This document shows positions 13,521-14,630 of a DNA stretch of 14,630 nucleotides, piece by piece. Both the position numbers and the translations under genes were made by a program. This DNA comes from CALARM01 sp964431735 (GTDB lineage: Bacteria > Vulcanimicrobiota > SpSt-956 > JAKJGF01), in contig CAYSLJ010000170.1 in the NCBI GenBank assembly GCA_964431735.1, positions 1-14,630 of the forward strand. The letters are read 5' to 3'. Position 1 is the stretch's first letter. Every line of letters starts with the position of its first letter. The notes beneath the pieces are model-generated. The model saw only the letters and a list, made by a program, of their open reading frames with translations. It did no database searches and was not told the origin of the DNA.

Positions 13521-14492
13521 TTATCGAAGTGTTTTTACATATTCAATTGTACCGCTTACTCCATAATAGTATTCTACATTAATCATAAATTTTAAGCCCT
13601 CGCCATATACAGGATCCTGGCTGGAAAGCAATAGATCTGCTTCATCCGTATATCCCTTATGAAGCATAACCTTATAGGCTACCCACTGGGCAAAACCTTC
13701 TTTATATAAAAGCCTCTGATCCATCGGACAGTTATCTACCTGCCAGGCATGGGTAAGTTCATGACTCAGTACTGCAAGGGCTCTCTCGTAGGAAAGTCCG
13801 TTAAGAACAAATATTCTTGATGCGTAACCTGTTGCATTTGACGAAAAGCTATAAAATCCTCCCACTCCTCCTGATGGAACATATTCTTTATGTTTAGTAT
13901 TGTAATAAGACATTTCCAGATTTTTTTGATCCATAATGGTAAGGTTGTCTACAGGTCTTGTTATTACAAGTCCCATAGCTTTTAACCGGGCTATTGCTTC
14001 TACGTAAACATAGGCAAGTTGATCATGGGTAAATATTGCTACCGATGCACAGTCAGGGCATAACCATCTGGAATAACCGAGATTATAACCATCAGGTCCG
14101 ACGGGACATCCGCAGCTGGCACATGCAGCATATTTGTTAATACAGGACTGGCAGAATTTTTTTCCTGTTTTATTTCTTACGAATTTACCTTCAAGAAGAG
14201 AGCCACATATATCACACCGGGCATATTTGTAGAAACAATCTTTGCAATACGTATATCTCTCTATAGTATAATAGCCGTTAATGCAGGGTTTACCGCATTT
14301 TGCACATTTGGGAACGAGGCTTTCATAGCATTTCTGACAGTAGATTTTCCCGTCCATTGTCCAGTACTGTCCATTTATGGTACAGCCGCAGCCAGAACAG
14401 ACCAGATCGCTTACTTCAAGATTTCTGGAAAATGCTTCCCGGGAAATAAAGAGAAGTAATATGAAATAAAATAACAGAATCTTTTTTTTGAT
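13521..14492 (-). CDS. Secreted DA1/LIM-like zinc metallopeptidase, likely starting at a non-ATG (ATC) codon
   Basis: The C-terminal half carries a metallopeptidase site: HELTH within LSHELTHAWQ (residues 244-248 of the extended protein), followed by KEGFAQWVAY with Glu265. This pattern is shared with the DA1-like family. The N-terminal half has four consecutive CxxC...CxxC zinc fingers (Cys32-55, 63-86, 93-117, 124-148), LIM-like. The first in-frame ATG (14357) would cut the first finger in half. Upstream the frame stays open for 45 more codons to 14492, adding the finger's Cys32/35 and a signal peptide (KKKILLFYFILLLFI then a polar SREAFSRN). That reading starts at ATC, where an ATG is expected, with GGGGTGA ending 5 bases upstream. 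Either a rare start codon, a mutation or a sequence error is involved. Secretion suggests an envelope or extracellular protein substrate. Confidence 0.8.
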   Translation of the reverse strand: MKKKILLFYFILLLFISREAFSRNLEVSDLVCSGCGCTINGQYWTMDGKIYCQKCYESLVPKCAKCGKPCINGYYTIERYTYCKDCFYKYARCDICGSLLEGKFVRNKTGKKFCQSCINKYAACASCGCPVGPDGYNLGYSRWLCPDCASVAIFTHDQLAYVYVEAIARLKAMGLVITRPVDNLTIMDQKNLEMSYYNTKHKEYVPSGGVGGFYSFSSNATGYASRIFVLNGLSYERALAVLSHELTHAWQVDNCPMDQRLLYKEGFAQWVAYKVMLHKGYTDEADLLLSSQDPVYGEGLKFMINVEYYYGVSGTIEYVKTLR

Positions 14493-14510
14493 TTAAATCA
14501 CCCCGTGTAT

Positions 14511-14570
14511 CAGTGATCAGTGACCGGTTATCAATCACTTATATTCACTTTTTACTACTCACTACTATAC
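14511..14570. repeat. Heptad-type repeat upstream of the DA1-like gene
   Basis: ATCAGTGATCAGTGA holds two tandem heptads (ATCAGTG), then ACCGGT. A T-rich stretch of TCACT/ACTACT motifs follows (CAATCACTT, ATTCACTT, ACTACTCACTACT). The core GTGA/TCAC and the 7-base period recall the other arrays. It lies in the presumed leader or promoter region of the DA1-like gene. Confidence 0.5.
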
Positions 14571-14576
14571 ATTATA
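14571..14576 (-). promoter_or_regulatory. -10 box candidate for the DA1-like gene
   Basis: TATAAT reads on the minus strand at 14576-14571, about 80 bases upstream of the proposed start. No good -35 is visible at the proper distance (CTGTCG is the closest). The remaining bases to the window edge show no other gene. Confidence 0.3.
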
Positions 14577-14630
14577 CGATTGCGTTTTTTTACGACAGGT
14601 AAATTCACCTTTACTGAAAATTATAGTTAA

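Overview
The window is AT-rich DNA, roughly one-third G+C by eye. It looks like an uncultured diderm (Gram-negative-type) bacterium: it has an LptC-like lipopolysaccharide-export gene, a periplasmic murein amidase with AMIN regions, two type IV pilus PilT-type ATPases and a lipoprotein with a lipobox. I cannot name the phylum from these genes. There are no rRNA or tRNA genes, CRISPR arrays, transposases or phage genes, and no gene-free stretch above 300 bases; the largest gap is 272 bases.

Layout. Positions 1-204 (+) are the end of a glycine-zipper-rich protein, followed by a strong terminator. Then come a polyprenyl synthetase with a weakened second Asp motif and a MidA-family methyltransferase (285-2282, +). 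A convergent pair on the minus strand encodes a coiled-coil lipoprotein and a YkgJ-type cysteine-cluster protein (2328-3205). A short histidine kinase with an eroded ATP-binding domain follows on + (3409-4107). A long minus-strand block (12928 down to 4175) reads, in order of transcription: LptC-like protein, N-acetylmuramoyl-L-alanine amidase, a zinc-ribbon PilT, a canonical PilT, leucyl aminopeptidase PepA, a CheY-like receiver, and a PilB/GspE-like protein that has lost its catalytic residues. On the right are a FUN14-family membrane protein (+, 13201-13518) and a secreted DA1/LIM-like zinc metallopeptidase (-, 13521-14492). The metallopeptidase seems to start at an ATC codon and would be called 45 residues short by an ATG-based caller.

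How the genes fit together. The minus block combines envelope building (LptC, amidase) with control of pilus retraction (two PilT proteins). It ends in a tightly coupled pair, receiver plus catalytically dead pilus ATPase, that looks like a signalling unit rather than an assembly motor. With the eroded histidine kinase next to it, the window holds three signalling or motor proteins that keep their fold or phospho-acceptor but not their ATP chemistry. No pilin, PilC, PilM-Q or LptA/B gene is present here.

The most unusual non-coding signal is a set of 7-bp tandem arrays (CGTCACG/CGTGACG) between genes. Four arrays lie 6-23 bases upstream of a start codon, and all four read CGTCACG in the sense of the downstream gene. 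Those genes lack a good Shine-Dalgarno site, while most genes without an array have textbook ones. Other gaps carry different but similarly built 7-8 bp arrays, often in inverted-repeat form.
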